From Macrolepiota albuminosa (taxonomy: Eukaryota > Basidiomycota > Agaricomycetes > Agaricales > Agaricaceae): 64,000 nt of DNA. Numbering within the stretch: the stretch's first letter is position 1; each line of letters begins with the position of its first letter. The translations under genes were made by a program, and so were the position numbers. Positions 18,111 through 28,844 of the stretch are shown in pieces. The notes beneath the pieces were generated by a model that made no database searches, was not told the origin of the DNA, and saw only the letters and a list, made by a program, of their open reading frames with translations. The stretch is taken from positions 143,723 to 207,722 of the forward strand of contig JAMWFC010000125.1 in assembly GCA_027475525.1 (NCBI GenBank), read 5' to 3'.

Positions 18111-20760
18111 CTAGGCAACCTCGCCTTTAAAAATCAGCCCATCATATCGCGCACCTCCATCTCCAGAAGCTCCACACACCCCCTCTCCTCCGCTCGTACC
18201 GGAACCGGCACCCATTCCAGCAGCTGTATCATCCCACCTCCCGACGTCATGGAGTCCAACACTTTGGATAGTCCCCCAGCCATACCACGACCCCAGTCCT
18301 TGTCCCTGCGCTTCTTCTCCTCCACAAACGTCAATACCAGCACCTCCCGCAGAACCCACATCTCTCGAATCTTCTTCAGCCCCCTCCTCACTCTTGCTCC
18401 CATCCCAACCAGTCAAGCTCGAGAACTTGGATGGAGGAACAGAAATCCGACAAGGCACAAGCGGGCAGAAGAACCCGCCGGCATCTGTGCCTGTGTTTAC
18501 GGTTTCGTCTGTGCTCGTACTGATTTGGTGCGCTTGTGGGGTCGAAGCCAAGCTTGACTTGGAGGGAGAGGAAGCATCGACAATGCTCTTGGACTTTGTC
18601 GGGCTCGTGCTCCATCGCTGCTCGTTTTCGTGTTCGTGTTCGTGTTCGTGCTCCAACTTCCCCTGCATGACAGCCGTATACTCATCCCTTCCCCGTTCTG
18701 CCTCCAAAGGAAAATACGTTCTCTCCATGTCATCATAAACCTTGCCATATTCTACCCCTCCTGACGTTCCATAGCCGTACGTATACCACTCGTACGGCTG
18801 CTCAAAGGACCCCTCCCGGAGTGGCTGGCACTGCGCATCAATAAACCGAGAGTCTACTGGAGGCCACAAGCTCATACTCGTGCTCGTGTATGTATGTTGT
18901 TCCTGTTGGTGCCGCTGCGACGGTGCCACCGCGGACAGCGATGAAACCGGAAAATCGGGATGATAGAAATTTGTGGTATTACTCGCAGTGGTGGAAGCAG
19001 ATGGCATGTCGGAAACAACGCTGGAATCTAGGCCGTTCGACTGCCCTTCATCCTCACCAAAGTCGTAACCTTCCATCGACGGCGAACCCTGTTCCTGCAC
19101 ATCGAATTTCTGCTTGACAGGACCATAAATCGTGTCTGTCTGACTCTCTCCATCCTTCCTGAAACATGCATCCATACGTGTAAGTGGAAGCAACACTGAC
19201 ACTGTCTCCCTCCTCGGCATCTCCTTGTTCCTTTCACCATCCGAATCTGACCCAATCGAACCCGGAACCGAAGCGCTCGAACAATGTCTCTTTCTCATCC
19301 CTGTTCCTCGTGTGTTGCCATGTCCTTGCACGTTCCTGCGTCCAAGCTGACCTCGCCGATTCCCGTATGTATACACACCTTGCATCTTATTTTGCACTCG
19401 CGGCACCCCGACCCTCATACCTGGTGCCGGTGCACTCGACGACCTCTTAAATCCGTGTGCTTGTCCCTGTGCCCACTCTACATGATAGGACTCAGGTGAG
19501 CTTGGCGGTGCGACCGAAGGGGATAAAGTCAACGCAGGTGAAAGGAGCGAAAGAGCTGGACTTCGTGGTGTCGATGCCGGCGTGGGGGAGGGAGCAGAGG
19601 GTGGGGCAGGGTTGACGGTGATGATCAGCGGGAGAGGTTTAGTCCTAAATTTATGTTCGAGGTTGGCAGTAGTGTTGCAGGGAATGTCGACTTTATTTAC
19701 GGCACTAGAACTTTCGTCGTCGTCTTCGTCGACGCTTTGCCTCTCATTTATTGACAATTTCCCTTCGTGCCTCTCCCAGGCTTCCACTGCTTCTTCAAGC
19801 TCAGCACCCTTCTTCCCCTCGACCAAAAAACCGACAATCTTGTTCACTCGTTCTTTGTCTTTCTCCTTGTCCCTAGGAGTGGTGGGGCCGGCTTTGGCTA
19901 TAGACTTGACCCTCTCCGTCTTGGCCTTCCTCGTCGGCAGTCGTCCTCGCATTGAATGAGCTTTCATCGTGCCTGCCTTTCGCTTTCCTTTTCCCTTCTT
20001 CCTCGACGTGACGCCCTCTTCATAGTCCGAATCATCGTCATTATCGATATCTTCTTCCTCATCCTCGTCTTCTAATTCTTGCGCCTCCCCATCCCTTGCC
20101 CGATCGGGCGGGTCCTTAGTACTCATACTTAATTTTCGCCTCCCCCGTCCCCCACCACGGTCGAGCACGTAGCGCCTTTGCTTTGCATTCGCAGCGGCAT
20201 TCGCACCGGGTTGGAAACGCCAGTCGGGGTACCGACGTCGATGCTCGACCTGGGCCTGCGCAGCTTTGGCTTCCCAAGTGTCACGTTCGAATTTGGGGAG
20301 ATTCTTCCAATACATTCCTGTATGTGAAAATAAACTTTAGCGAGAGTATGACTAGAAGACAATGGTAACGCACCTACGATCTTTGATAAATTGCTGTGAT
20401 TACCTTCGACATTTATTGGGACCTGCTGCTCGCGAATAAACGAGGATCGGAAGAGGATGAACGCGTTAGGCGGACGGGGTATATAGGACGCGTCGCGGCG
20501 TTTGCCATGGTACGTTCGCATTGGTCCTGGAAAGGTATGTGACTGCTCGAATGAGTCTAGTTCCTCGATCGTAGCAGTGGGGTCTGAGGGTGTAGTATCC
20601 CATGACAGAGGAGGCATCTCTGTCAAGAACGTGTATGTCATACCTAAAGGCGGCTCGACAAGCGGCGGCATGTCTATAGAAATAAAATTAAATGTAATGC
20701 ACAAAGCAAAACACACAAACCATCTGCCGGCTCCTCATTGTGATCCTGGGTAAGAGTCAT
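18111..20760 (-). CDS. HMG-box (MATA_HMG type) transcription factor
   Basis: Three exons: 20760-20721 (MTLTQDHNEEPAD), 20673-20374 and 20317-18111. The introns are 47 and 56 nt with GT-AG ends, and the joined frame is about 848 codons. The HMG box (about residues 80-150) starts RDASYIPRPPNAFILFRSSF, is split by the second intron after SNLSKIVG, and continues MYWKNLPKFERDTWEAKAAQ and HRRRYPDWRFQP. This box type binds and bends DNA in fungal mating and fruiting regulators. After it come a basic region (RKKGKGKRKAG, likely nuclear signal), acidic Asp/Glu tracts and long Ser/Pro-rich low-complexity regions, consistent with an activation domain. Choosing ATG 20760 keeps exon 1 in frame. The 5' leader probably carries another intron (20810-20765). 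Confidence 0.85.
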
Positions 20761-20764
20761 GACG

Positions 20765-20810
20765 CACTAGAGATAGCATAAGAGTAGTTCCTTGAAATAG
20801 AGCATACTTA
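20765..20810 (-). other. Probable 5'-UTR intron of the HMG gene
   Basis: Reading the minus strand, GCCTG is followed by GTAAGTATG, and the stretch ends ATCTCTAG immediately before TGCGTC-ATG. The donor is a strong consensus and the length is typical. It implies that the transcript starts upstream of 20811. Confidence 0.55.
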
Positions 20811-20855
20811 CCAGGCTTTGCAAGTCAGTATTAGCAATATAAAGAGACAAGGTAT

Positions 20856-21316
20856 TCAGGGACAAAGACAAATTGCAATAGCATCACGATTTCCCACAAC
20901 GTGCCCTGGATGACGTATCTGGAAAGATCACAGATAAGATTACAACTTTACAAACTACAGTATATACAACGTGAACAAGAACTCGTTTCAGGTGCTCAAA
21001 TCTTCGCAATCAGCAATCGAGCTCAGCAAATGGACCAGGTGGGCAACCTACCTTTTGATCGACTTTCGTGACGACACTGTGTGCCTCAATCTTATGGGTA
21101 TCCTGATTGCCATCATCATTGACCTGCCGCAATAAATAACATCAGCATTGAATACGAAGCGTCACTTACCTCTCTGTCATCCTTCTTACTTCCGTTTGTC
21201 GAGATCATTTGACGAATATACTCGAGAACACGCGAGTTGCTCGCCACAGGAAGGAGACGACGAAGGGAGAACATGGTCAAAGTGGGCTTTATGAGTTGGC
21301 AAATATCGCCACCCAT
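20856..21316 (-). CDS. Small three-exon gene or upstream ORF (93 aa, unknown)
   Basis: Exons 21316-21170, 21123-21052 and 20918-20856 join without shifting frame (147, 72 and 63 nt; all introns phase 0, with GT donors and AG acceptors). The predicted protein begins MGGDICQLIKPTLTMFSLRR, continues VLEYIRQMISTNGSKKD and ends IAICLCP. A second ATG at 21274 would give a shorter, Arg-rich N-terminus that could be mitochondrial. It lies on the same strand only about 95 nt before the HMG gene start, with a probable 5'-UTR intron between, so it may be a spliced upstream ORF on that transcript rather than an independent gene. No family is recognised. Confidence 0.45.
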
Positions 21317-22689
21317 GTTCAACGGCCTTTAAGTACTCTCATCAGGCTTGTCCGTTTCTAGGAAAGAAGCAAGGTTTTTTCTTCAACGTCTTCGATTCTA
21401 AATTATAACGAGATCGCCGTCGAGAACGTGTTTCGGTGAACTGGGGACGTGGCAAAGTATAAATTAGAGATGGAATTTGAATAGATAGCTCGCGGGAAAT
21501 CAAAGAATTTAGAGATCGTCATGACATCACAAGATCGGGAAAAGCTTATTATCCAATTATCCCCACCACAATAAGCGCGCACGCGCTTGGAATTCCATCT
21601 TCACTCAACTCCAGTAAGAAAACAGCAAAAAGTATACCAGCGAGACACTCACTAGAGCACGTATCAGATTGACGTCCCAAGTCCGTCAAGATACCGTTTG
21701 GCCGGGAAAATAGTTGCGCCAACCTCCCGGAGACACAGCATCACGCCATCCTTACTTAAGAACGAAAGCACATTGATACCTCGGTTTAGACAAATTATAG
21801 TTCGGCTCCAGTCAGTCAGTAGTCCGAAGTAACTGAAAAAAAGGGGGACAAACCACTTGCCTCTTGCCCTGCACTCGGCAAGCATCGATTTTCACAAACG
21901 ACATTCTGGCGATACATTCCAGAACAATGGTTGGTCGACGATAGCGGACATCTTCTTATCTCAGCAGTGGAACGCCCCATATCGGCACCCATCCTCTGGC
22001 CCGTGAATCTGAGAAAGATTCAAGTACTTCGCCTGCACTTCGTATTCTCTAAAAACGATTTTCGTTCGCTTTGAAATTGTAACTCTCATTGGAACGCAGA
22101 CCACGCTCTTGATGCATTTGGCATTCCACGCCTTTGTCATCTTGCGATGACGATGTCAAATGCCGACGTTTTCTTACCGACAAGGTCATCAAACACGTAC
22201 TTTTTCAGCCCTAAGCATTCATCCTTTCCAAGGTACTATGACCCAATATCATTTTTTAAAGATACTCCGTCTCATGATTAGTCTCTCAGGATTTAAATAA
22301 TCGCTCCTACCCACCCTCACCTCGGCTCAAGCACATATAGCGCTGTCGTCAATAGCAGACAATTCTAAGAGGTTAATGATGGATTACGACATTGCTTCAT
22401 CCCATCTAGTACGTGCATCTCTCTCTGTCCTTGTTTCTTCCATTTTATTCCGCAGCACGACTGTTGCAATTTCTTCAGTCATCCGTAGTTGACGATTCTG
22501 GAGGTGAATGTTCCCGGTTACACCGCCGTTACTGGCCTAGAGGATACCACACAATTCCTCTGCCACCTTTTACGAAGCGCAAGAAAAACAAACTTCAGCT
22601 TGGAATGGTGCAAGCCCGCGGTCTCGTAGCAGTGCGACGACTTCTGATATTCCGATCAGTCATTCAAGGTTTACTTTGCCATCTTATGC
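21317..22689. other. Intergenic region without recognisable genes
   Basis: Upstream of the small minus-strand gene. Only short ORFs on both strands occur, none with a recognisable domain. It probably contains the promoter for the small ORF/HMG unit. Confidence 0.45.
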
Positions 22690-23900
22690 TATCGGTCAGT
22701 ACCTACCTACATTTCGCCTGTCGTTTTTCCTTTGAAAGCCCCATCAGCTTTATTGACAACCGAGGATGACATGGCCATATTTCGTCCTTTGCATTCTCCT
22801 TTATACAACACGATGGTCATGAATGTATACCTCATACGGGTGCATCATGAAGCTGAACGTCGTGAACGAGTCTTACTCAGTAGCTGTCCGTGTCGTTGGA
22901 TTCCTTGCGATTGCCAAGTGTACCACTGAAAATCATCGCCGTGGACGAGTATCTTACGTAGTACCTGTTGTTGTTGGATTCCTTTGGAAGTTCCATCAGC
23001 ATTACTTACAAGCGAGTATGGCTGTGTTCAAGGTCATATTTCGCCGCATTCCCCAATATACGACGCCACCTGCGATGGTCAAGAATGTATAGTTCATTTT
23101 GACTGCATTATCAAGTTGAACGTCGCGAACGAGTGCCTTACGTAGTGGCTGTCCGTGTTGTTCTTTGAAACTTCCATGAGGATGATTATGTTCAAAATGG
23201 TCATAATTCGTCCTTCGCATTCCCCAATATACGACACCGTAGGCTGCATCATCGTCGTGAACGAGTATCTTACGTAGTAGCTGTCCACGTTGGATGATCC
23301 AAGCGATTCTGACATTAAAAATGAACGTTAAGTGGGACATTGGCAACTCGAGCACGGTATCCTGTGCCTTGTGAATGATCTCGACGTTTTTCCTGACAGT
23401 ATCCAGACCCACCTACATTTCGCCTGTCGTTTTTCCTTTGAAAGTTCCATCAGCCTTTTTGGCAACCGAGGATGACTCTGTCCAAGTGTGTCATACCTCT
23501 TCCCTCGTATTCCCCAATATACGACACTGCCTGCGATAAGATGTATCGTCGTCGTGAACGAATATCTTACGTAGTAGCTGTCCACGTTGGATGATCCAAG
23601 CGATTCTGACATTAAAAATGAACGTTAAGTGGGACACTGGCAGCTCGAGCACGGTATCCTGTGCCTTGTGGATGACTTTGACGTTTTTCCTAACAGTGTC
23701 CGTATACCTACATTTCGCCTGTCGTTTTTCCTTCTCTTGCATTCTACGACACCGCCTCCGATACCGCTGAATATGGGCTGCATCACTGTCGTGTCGTGAA
23801 CGAGTATGTTGTTGGATGATCCGAGAGATCCTAGCTCGAGCACGGCACCCTGTGCCTTGTGAATAACTTCGACTTTCTTCTGCACAGGATTATGAGAAAA
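22690..23900. repeat. Imperfect tandem repeats in an intergenic spacer
   Basis: The blocks ACATTTCGCCTGTCGTTTTTCC (about 22706, 23413, 23708), CCCCAATATACGAC (about 23051, 23222, 23512) and TATCTTACGTAGTAGCTGTCCA (23266, 23563) recur in the same order. The closest pair of units is 290-297 bp apart and nearly identical over about 150 bp, including GGATGATCCAAGCGATTCTG. ORFs repeated on the minus strand are products of the repeat, not genes. Confidence 0.65.
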
Positions 23901-24562
23901 CCGGAACCGTATCGAGCAGTACAAAGGTTTCTAAAACTCGGCGCCAATCTGAAACTCGAGATATGAACACAGCTGGGCCGAGCTACCTTGTACCTCGGAC
24001 GTTCTCAACTCAGGTACACTCACTAATCTTCTAAAGACACTCTGTTGATAATTAAAATCCCACCTGGATATTGCGGTATCTTTACCTCGGGTATACTGAG
24101 TTGCCGTGTTTCAGTCGGATTATCTTGATGCTTGGTGGCGCCGACACTGACACCTTTGAGCACGCCTTGTAAATGTCACGATGCTTAATCAAAGGTCGGC
24201 TTTGTACTTTCGCAATGCACTGGGTCTGAGAATGAGTCGATTCCAGATGGTCATCATCCCTAGACGCCATCTATGCTCACCATACACGATTGTGGACATT
24301 GCCTCTGACATCATCTTGCCATGCGGTCGGTCAAACCCGAAAGAGGTTCCTGTCTCCGGTAAGCGTATCCTTGAGCCGCCTTTGATCCTGGACAATGGTC
24401 CCTCGCCGAGACGGGCATTATCGTAAGCCTACTTGATTTACAACCCGGAGCAAACGTCTCGTCGCGTCGATAACCACGTGACAAACATCAATCACGCACG
24501 TGTTGATTTTTTTCTTTGAGCACAACTCAACGAGGGAGCGCCTTGGTTACTCATTGACGACA
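23901..24562 (+). other. Upstream region of SSZ1
   Basis: No gene is supported. The 100 bp before the SSZ1 start contain a CACGTG E-box-like site near 24475 and pyrimidine-rich tracts, plausibly promoter sequence. I see no clear TATA box. Confidence 0.35.
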
Positions 24563-26623
24563 ATGTCCGCGACACCCGTGCCAAACGGCAGCGCCGAGCC
24601 ACCAGCGGATCGTTCTTCGCTACCTCCCATCGTCGGCATCAACTTTGGCAACTCGTTCTCTTCGATCGCAGTTTTCACCAAGGTCAGCAGGCGAATACAT
24701 TTTGTCTTTTTCTTATTAACCCTTGTTTCGTATAGGAAGGCGTAGCTGAATGCATAGCAAACGAGGACGGAGAGCGTCAGATTGCCTCTGCTATTTCATT
24801 TTCAGGCGAAGAGATTGTAAGCTGGTGTGCCATGTACATCGATTTGGTCTGATCAAAGAAAAACAGTACATTGGCAACCAAGCTACACATCAGCTAGTGA
24901 AAAACGCAAAAAACACAATCGTTGGATTCCGCAACCTCCTCGGAAAAAAGTATCATTATTCCATCTCTGACCAGTCGAAAAATCTGACGGGGTTGCTAGG
25001 TTCTCTGAAATACCCCAGTCGCAGAGCACGAAATCTGCGCCCGTAATCCAGCATCCAGAGATACCGGATGAACCAGCATACAAGGTGCAAGTACTGCAAC
25101 CTGCGCCTACCCCGCTTCCACGGAGCACGCCAGCGTCTAACCTGACGACGCCCGCCGCGTCACACGCCGCGACGCCGCGTTCGGAGCCCATCCCCGCTGA
25201 GCGAATTCTGACCGTGAGCGAGGTAACGACGATGTTCCTCGCCTCGCTGCTCAAATCCGCCGAAGACTTTCTCGGCAAAAAAGTCCTTGAGGCCGTCATA
25301 ACCGTCCCGACCGCCTTTTCCGAGACCCAAAAAGACGCACTGGAAAAAGCTGCGAGCGCCGCTGGCGTGCACGTTCTGCAGCTTCTCGACGAGGCGGGCG
25401 CAGCCGCGGTGACGACGACATCCGACATCTGGGCCGCGGAGCTGCCGTCTGACCGTACGCAACTCATCGTCGACTTTGGCTCCTCCTCGCTATCCCTCGC
25501 CCTGCTCTCCATACGCGCCGGACTCGCCTTTGTCCTCGCCTCTTCCTACACGACCGAGATTGGCGCAGACGACATCGACGACAAGCTGATCAAATTCTTC
25601 GCGGCAGACTTTACGAAAAAGACCAAACTCGCGCTCGCCGTGTGCCCATCTCGCGGAAGCGCCGACTCGCGCGCCGAGGCGCGTCTCCGCCTCGCGATCG
25701 AGCACACGAAACGGACCATCTCCGCCTCTCCAGGCGCCGCGACGTGTTCCGTCGAGTCTCTCAAAGACGGTATAGACTACACAGGCTCAATCAACCGGAT
25801 GCGATTCGACCTCGTCGTGCGATCCGTCTACACCACCATCGCACAATCCGTCTCATCCCTCCTCGTCAGCGCCCAAGTCGACGCGCACCACGTAGACGAG
25901 ATCGTCTACGTCGGCGGGTCGACGTCGTTGCCCGGGCTCGACGAGGCGCTGCAGACTGGCGTCGGGTTCCGCGAGGACATCGAGACGCCTTTCTCTCGGG
26001 GCACAGTCGTCGGCGGCGGGGTGGGCGACCCGACGACGGTGTTGGCGCGCGGGTGCGCCGTGCAGGGTGCGCTGCTGGCGGCTATCCCTCACGACGAGGC
26101 GCACCGCGAGCTGCGGGGGGCCTACGAGCGCGGCGCCAAGAGCAAGAACAACCAGGTCCAAGCGACAGGACGGACTGTAGGCGTGTTGTTGCCTGGTGGT
26201 GACGACGCTGAGCTCGGTGGTGTCTGGGTGCCAGTGGTGCACAAGGAGACGGCGCTGCCTGCGCGGCGCGTCGTGCGCTTCGACGCGGAGCTCGCGGGGG
26301 GTGAGAAGAAGCAGGAGGTTGCGTTTGAGGTGTGGGAGGTGGCCGAGTCGATCCGTGTTGACAAGGTCGCGCCGGCGGCGGTAGACGCGGAAGAAGACGA
26401 GGAAGAAGAAGAAGAAGTAGAGGTGAAACACCGTGTGGTGAAGAAGGAGACGTTCCTGGGCGCGGTGCGGGTACACGCCAACCTTGGCAAGGGCAAGACT
26501 GGAAAGTGGTTCACGACAGTCGAGGTGCAGTTTGTGATTGACGTGAGCGGGGCTCTCACTGTGACCGTCAAGGAAGTCGGACAAGGTGGTGCCACTGGCA
26601 CTCTTTGCGTTCCTCGCTCGTGA
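24563..26623 (+). CDS. SSZ1: Ssz1-type ribosome-associated Hsp70
   Basis: Four exons: 24563-24682, 24736-24816, 24867-24949 and 25000-26623, joining to 1,908 nt (635 aa). The third intron (24950-24999) is needed to reach the conserved NLLGKKFSEIP. Hsp70 ATPase motifs are present: VGINFGNSFSSIAVF near residue 25, TQLIVDFGSSSLSLALLS and the adenosine-site-like VYVGGSTSLPG. Ssz1 is an atypical Hsp70 that pairs with zuotin in the ribosome-associated complex and stimulates Ssb on nascent chains. LAIEHTKRTISASPGAATCS and DGIDYTGSINRMRF match Ssz1 more than canonical Hsp70s. The substrate-binding part is short and contains an acidic run (about residue 560), as is usual for the family. No break is seen. 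Confidence 0.9.
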
Positions 26624-27191
26624 TTTTTTGTTTCTTTTCTTTTGTTGCATTAGGTACCAAATGACAACGTCTGACGTTTCTACAAGAGGGGGGTCCAGAT
26701 CCCAACGCCGCCCCCGTTCCGTGTGTGTGATCCGTGCAGCGCCTAAACGCGGTTCCCAAGTTTCCTCTTTCAGCTAGGTCCAAAAAAAAGGGGGGTGTAA
26801 AAAGTCTATATAGCAGGTAATAAGAATAAAAGACGCCGTTTACGAATAAGTTTATGTGCTAATGGACGGGACGACGGGAGAGGTGGGGGGAGGCCCATCG
26901 ACTCCGAGGGGGCGGGTATGACCCACAAGAAGCGTGCAAAAGGCAAGTGTACGCTTCTACTCTCGACGTGTGCTTCCGCTTCTGGATGCACGTGGACCCG
27001 CGTTGTCCCCGGCGTCGACACGTCACAACCAAGGGACTACAGGGTCCTCTATTCGACGATCACGTCCAACGTTTGACAGACTAAAAATTAAAAGTCTAGG
27101 GCGAGACTTCTACGCAAGAAGCTTGTCACGTCACGACGGGACGGGACCGGCAGCGGTATAAAAGCCCGAACGTCTACATACCCTCGCAGCA
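26624..27191 (+). other. Intergenic: SSZ1 3' flank and promoter of the secreted protein gene
   Basis: 568 bp between two plus-strand genes. It contains AT-rich 3' UTR-like sequence after SSZ1 and a GC-rich proximal promoter with CGTCACGTCACGACG-type repeats at about 27120-27140. No additional gene is supported. Confidence 0.45.
27157..27163 (+). promoter_or_regulatory. TATA box of the secreted protein gene
   Basis: TATAAAA lies 35 nt before the ATG at 27192. If transcription starts about 30 nt downstream, the leader is only a few nucleotides long; alternatively initiation occurs further upstream. Such boxes often mark strongly regulated genes. Confidence 0.5.
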
Positions 27192-28803
27192 ATGCACAAA
27201 CTCATTCTCCTCCTCCTCCTCGGCGTCTGCGTGCACGGTACCCTCTTCTGCCTTGCGTTCAATCATCCGCTGACAATTCCCACAGCAGCAAAACCTACCT
27301 ACACACCGCCAGCACACCGGGGGACACCGGGGCGTGCAAGCGCGTCCCACGACAAAGTCAAGACAGACTCGCGAAAGATCGCAGACACTGCGCGAGTGGT
27401 GGACCAGAAATCCGGTGCGGGGTCCGACGCGCGGCCGGACATGCCCGTGGCGAACACGAGCGTGACGGCTGTCGACGGGCAAGTCGTTGGCAACGGAACC
27501 GGAACCGCAATCGCATTGCAGAAGCGTGACGTGGGGGCGTACGAGCAGGTGTTTGCTGGACTCATGGGACGTGACGCGGCGGTCCAAGGCACTGCGTATC
27601 TGACGTACACGCTAGTGAACAACGCCACGTACGACGTCGATGATTGTCTTGCGTTTTGCGATCGGACGCCTGGGTGTGGTGAGTCGTGACGAACGTGCAC
27701 AACCCCTCGCTGACGGCGTACAGTGTTTGTGAATCTGTATTACGAGTTTAACAACCCGCTGTTGGATTTCGTGTTTGACGAGCGGTCAAACCTCAAGTGT
27801 GCGGCGTTTGGGGACGTGCACGGTGCAGCTGAAAAGACCAACTTTGGAGGGCAGCAGCTAGAGGCGTCAGGGTTGACGTACATGGAACGGTCGAGCGGGT
27901 ACGCGCTTACTGCGATTGCGAGTCCAGCGGTGCCAGATGGATACGAGCTGGTGTTTGGGCCGACAAACGGGGCAAACAACGCGCCTGGGGTGAGTATTGT
28001 GCTCGGTCGTGACGTTGGCTGACGCAGTGCAGTACATGGGCTTTGCGTTTATCGACAAGTACGACGTGCAAGCGTGCGCGGCGCTGTGCAATGGGCGTGA
28101 TGCAGACGCGGTTGGAGGCGCGTGCCAGTATTTCAACATCTGGCGCGCACTCGTCGATGGAGTGCCGACGACGTACACGTGTGCATTTGTAAGTCCTTTT
28201 TGTAAATCGTGGACATGGCTGACTAGCGAGCAGTACTACCTGGTGGCAGACGCGTCAACGGCAGTCAACTATGGACAAGGACCGCTCAAAGTGACATACT
28301 CGCGTGGGTACAAGCGCACGTCGGTGGTCATGGACGGAGGGTTCGAGTCGTTTGTGTGTGGGACGGGCGACTTTTGCTACTCGGCGTCGAGCGGGACGTG
28401 GACGGGGACGTCGGCGGCAGGAGGGACGGTGGACGCGTCAGTGTTCCACTACGCTGCGTACGCGCGCACGGGGACGAGCGTTGGGCTGCTGGGGTCTGCG
28501 AGCGGTGTGGACACGTTGAGTGGGACGCTGAGCCCGACGGGGACACTGGGGACAGTCGCGGGGCAGACGTACGTGGTAGGGTTCTTTGCCAACACGCTGT
28601 ACGCGGGCCAGGACGCAGAGGCCACGGCGGCAGTGGACGTGCTGTGGAACGGACAAGTGGTGGAGAGCATCAACGTCGGGTATCGGGACTGGACTTGGTA
28701 CGAGACGAGGGTTGTTGCACGTGGGGGAGATCGGGTCGGGCTGCACGGCGGATCAGCGCCTGCCTGGGTGTTTATTGATGATGTGTGTGTATACAGAGTG
28801 TAA
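27192..28803 (+). CDS. Secreted fruiting-body-type protein (apple-like plus beta-sandwich-like domains)
   Basis: Exons 27192-27678, 27724-27989, 28033-28188 and 28234-28803 join in frame to 492 aa. MHKLILLLLLGVCVHGT is a signal peptide. A dibasic Lys111-Arg112 (LQKRDVGAYE) suggests Kex2 removal of a propeptide. The next part has paired cysteines (VDDCLAFCDRTPGC, NLKCAAF, QACAALC, GACQYF, TYTCAF), arranged like apple/PAN modules. The C-terminal 170 residues (DGGFESFVCGTGDFCYS, then ARTGTSVGLLGSASG, ending APAWVFIDDVCVYRV) resemble a carbohydrate-binding beta-sandwich. I recall similar Agaricomycete proteins labelled fruit-body-specific, without a known biochemical role. Extracellular or cell-wall location is inferred. 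Confidence 0.8.
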
Positions 28804-28844
28804 ATAAAACACTAATAAACACGGATGTCTGCTTGTCAACTGCA

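Noticed and set aside
22413..23924. Overlapping ORFs with repeated peptide segments such as SHLTFIFNVRIAWIIQRGQ
   Set aside because: The peptide repetition follows from the DNA tandem repeats; frames are not maintained between units.
25160..26650. Long antisense ORFs opposite SSZ1, including a 265-codon one
   Set aside because: GC-rich codon bias of the SSZ1 exon opens the complementary frames; they lack domains, while the sense frame has clear Hsp70 motifs.
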